From positions 1 through 64,000 of the forward strand of contig NZ_BAXZ01000014.1 of assembly GCF_000684975.1 (NCBI RefSeq): a stretch of 64,000 bases of DNA. Direction: 5' to 3'. The notes under the pieces are model-generated. The model did no database searches. It was not told where the DNA came from and saw only the letters and a program-made list of their open reading frames with translations. This document shows positions 63,179 through 64,000 of the stretch, piece by piece. The position numbers and the translations under genes are program-made. Position 1 is the first letter of the stretch. Each line of letters begins with the position of its first letter. Source of the stretch: Paraburkholderia acidipaludis NBRC 101816 (lineage in GTDB: Bacteria > Pseudomonadota > Gammaproteobacteria > Burkholderiales > Burkholderiaceae).

Positions 63179-64000
63179 CTACCCTCGCGGATGATGCTTC
63201 GCGTGCAGCAGCCTGAGGCGTTCGCGCGCGACGTGGGTGTAGATCTGCGTCGTGGAGATGTCGCTGTGGCCGAGCAGCAGCTGCACCACGCGCAAGTCGG
63301 CGCCGTGATTGAGCAGGTGCGTTGCGAACGCGTGCCGCAGCGTGTGCGGCGAAAGCGGCGCGTGCACGTCGGCCGCCGCCGCATGGCGCTTGATGATGTG
63401 CCAGAACTGCTGGCGCGTCATGCCCTCCGCGCGCGCCGTGACGAACAGCGCGTCGGTCGTGCGCGGGCCGAGCAGCGCGGGCCGCGACTCGCGCAGATAA
63501 CGCTCGATCCAGGCGTGCGCCTCCTCGCCGAACGGAATCAGCCGCTCCTTCGCACCCTTGCCCAGCACGCGCACGACGCCCTCGTTCAGCCCCACCTCGA
63601 CGGTCTTGAGCGTCACGAGCTCGGTCACGCGCAGGCCGCTCGCATACATCAGCTCGAGCATCGTGCGATCGCGCAGGCCGAGCGACGTGCTCACGTCGGG
63701 CGCGCCGAGAAGCGCCTCCACCTGCGCCTCGGTGAGCGTCGTGGGAAAGCGCGGCGGCTGCTTCGCCGAGCGCACGCGCACGGTCGGATCGGTCGCCACG
63801 CGCCGCTCGCGCAACGCCCAGCCGTAATAACGGCGAAACACCGAAAGACGCCGGTTCGCCGAGGTCGACTTGTCCGCCTTGCGGCTCGCGCTGTAGGCGA
63901 AGAGATCGCCCTCGTGCGTCGTGTCGAGCGTCCCCGCGCGCGCGCTCGCGAGCCACGTCGAAAAGAGCTTCAGATCGCGGCGGTAAGCGTCGAGGGTGTT
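63179..64000 (-). CDS. xerD: Tyrosine recombinase XerD, 5' end outside window
   Basis: The 273 residues visible include part of the N-terminal SAM-like domain (NTLDAYRRDLKLFSTWLASA, ANRRLSVFRRYYGW) and the full catalytic domain: Arg in ASGLRVTELV, the beta-hairpin Lys in GKGAKERLIP, HTLRHAFATHLL, LLGHSDISTTQIYTHV with His and Tyr. It acts with XerC at dif to resolve chromosome dimers. The frame is open to the window edge; about 30-40 N-terminal residues are missing. Confidence 0.95.
   Translation of the reverse strand, partial: NTLDAYRRDLKLFSTWLASARAGTLDTTHEGDLFAYSASRKADKSTSANRRLSVFRRYYGWALRERRVATDPTVRVRSAKQPPRFPTTLTEAQVEALLGAPDVSTSLGLRDRTMLELMYASGLRVTELVTLKTVEVGLNEGVVRVLGKGAKERLIPFGEEAHAWIERYLRESRPALLGPRTTDALFVTARAEGMTRQQFWHIIKRHAAAADVHAPLSPHTLRHAFATHLLNHGADLRVVQLLLGHSDISTTQIYTHVARERLRLLHAKHHPRG

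Overview
The window is high-GC, densely coded DNA. Its gene set (entericidin, YajQ, PlsY, MurB, XerD, hmgA-fahA, xdhABC, AspT/AspD, a DUF5594-like protein) and its codon use point to a Burkholderiaceae chromosome, most likely Paraburkholderia or a close relative (Caballeronia, Trinickia). The genus is inference. I saw no rRNA, tRNA, CRISPR array, insertion sequence or replication origin.

Layout. 1-430 is non-coding and holds a large nested palindrome and a perfect 32-bp palindrome of a type that looks repeated in these genomes. 431-15040 is a polysaccharide or secondary-metabolite region: a divergent methyltransferase; a tight four-gene unit of carrier protein, acyl-CoA-dehydrogenase-like flavoprotein, class-II-synthetase-like amino acid:carrier-protein ligase and DUF1839 protein; then a GH2 glycosidase, a double alpha/beta hydrolase, a Wzx-type flippase, a secreted glycosidase, a cysteine-synthase-like PLP enzyme and a WecA-like sugar-phosphate transferase. 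15211-16120 holds a small lipoprotein and a host-attachment-type protein. 16202-20917 is a sulfide/persulfide detoxification locus: a persulfide-dioxygenase-like hydrolase divergent from a BigR-type ArsR repressor, then two YeeE/YedE half-transporters, a DUF442-SQR fusion and a TauE/SafE exporter.

20997-27423 carries housekeeping and transport genes (RarD, a second TauE, an orphan TAXI binding protein, a DsbA-fold isomerase, LysR). 27488-30029 is a possible accessory locus: a Tat-exported caspase-like protein, a small secreted protein and a divergent two-TM SLATT-like protein. 30231-34808 is xdhABC, with an XdhC lacking its N-terminal domain. 35165-37571 has an MFS gene and a frameshifted GT2 gene. 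37641-42909 is the aspartate-to-alanine module aspD-aspT plus a second AspT paralogue. 43456-47728 holds LysR, an enoyl-CoA hydratase, an MFS gene and a truncated MFS remnant. 47839-50507 is the homogentisate operon hmgA-fahA. 50844-53528 holds a degenerate EAL protein, murB and the YajQ gene.

53529-59904 is a type VI secretion cargo island with lower GC and different codon use: a broken upstream ORF, then vgrG, effector and immunity genes joined by 4-bp overlaps. The window closes with a chemoreceptor gene, plsY, ybaK and a partial xerD.

The two most promising systems are the carrier-protein aminoacylation operon at 1620-5161, coupled to polysaccharide-type genes, and the VgrG-effector-immunity module with an unassigned toxin domain at 54606-59904. 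The caspase/SLATT pairing at 27.5-30.0 kb is a weaker candidate conflict system.
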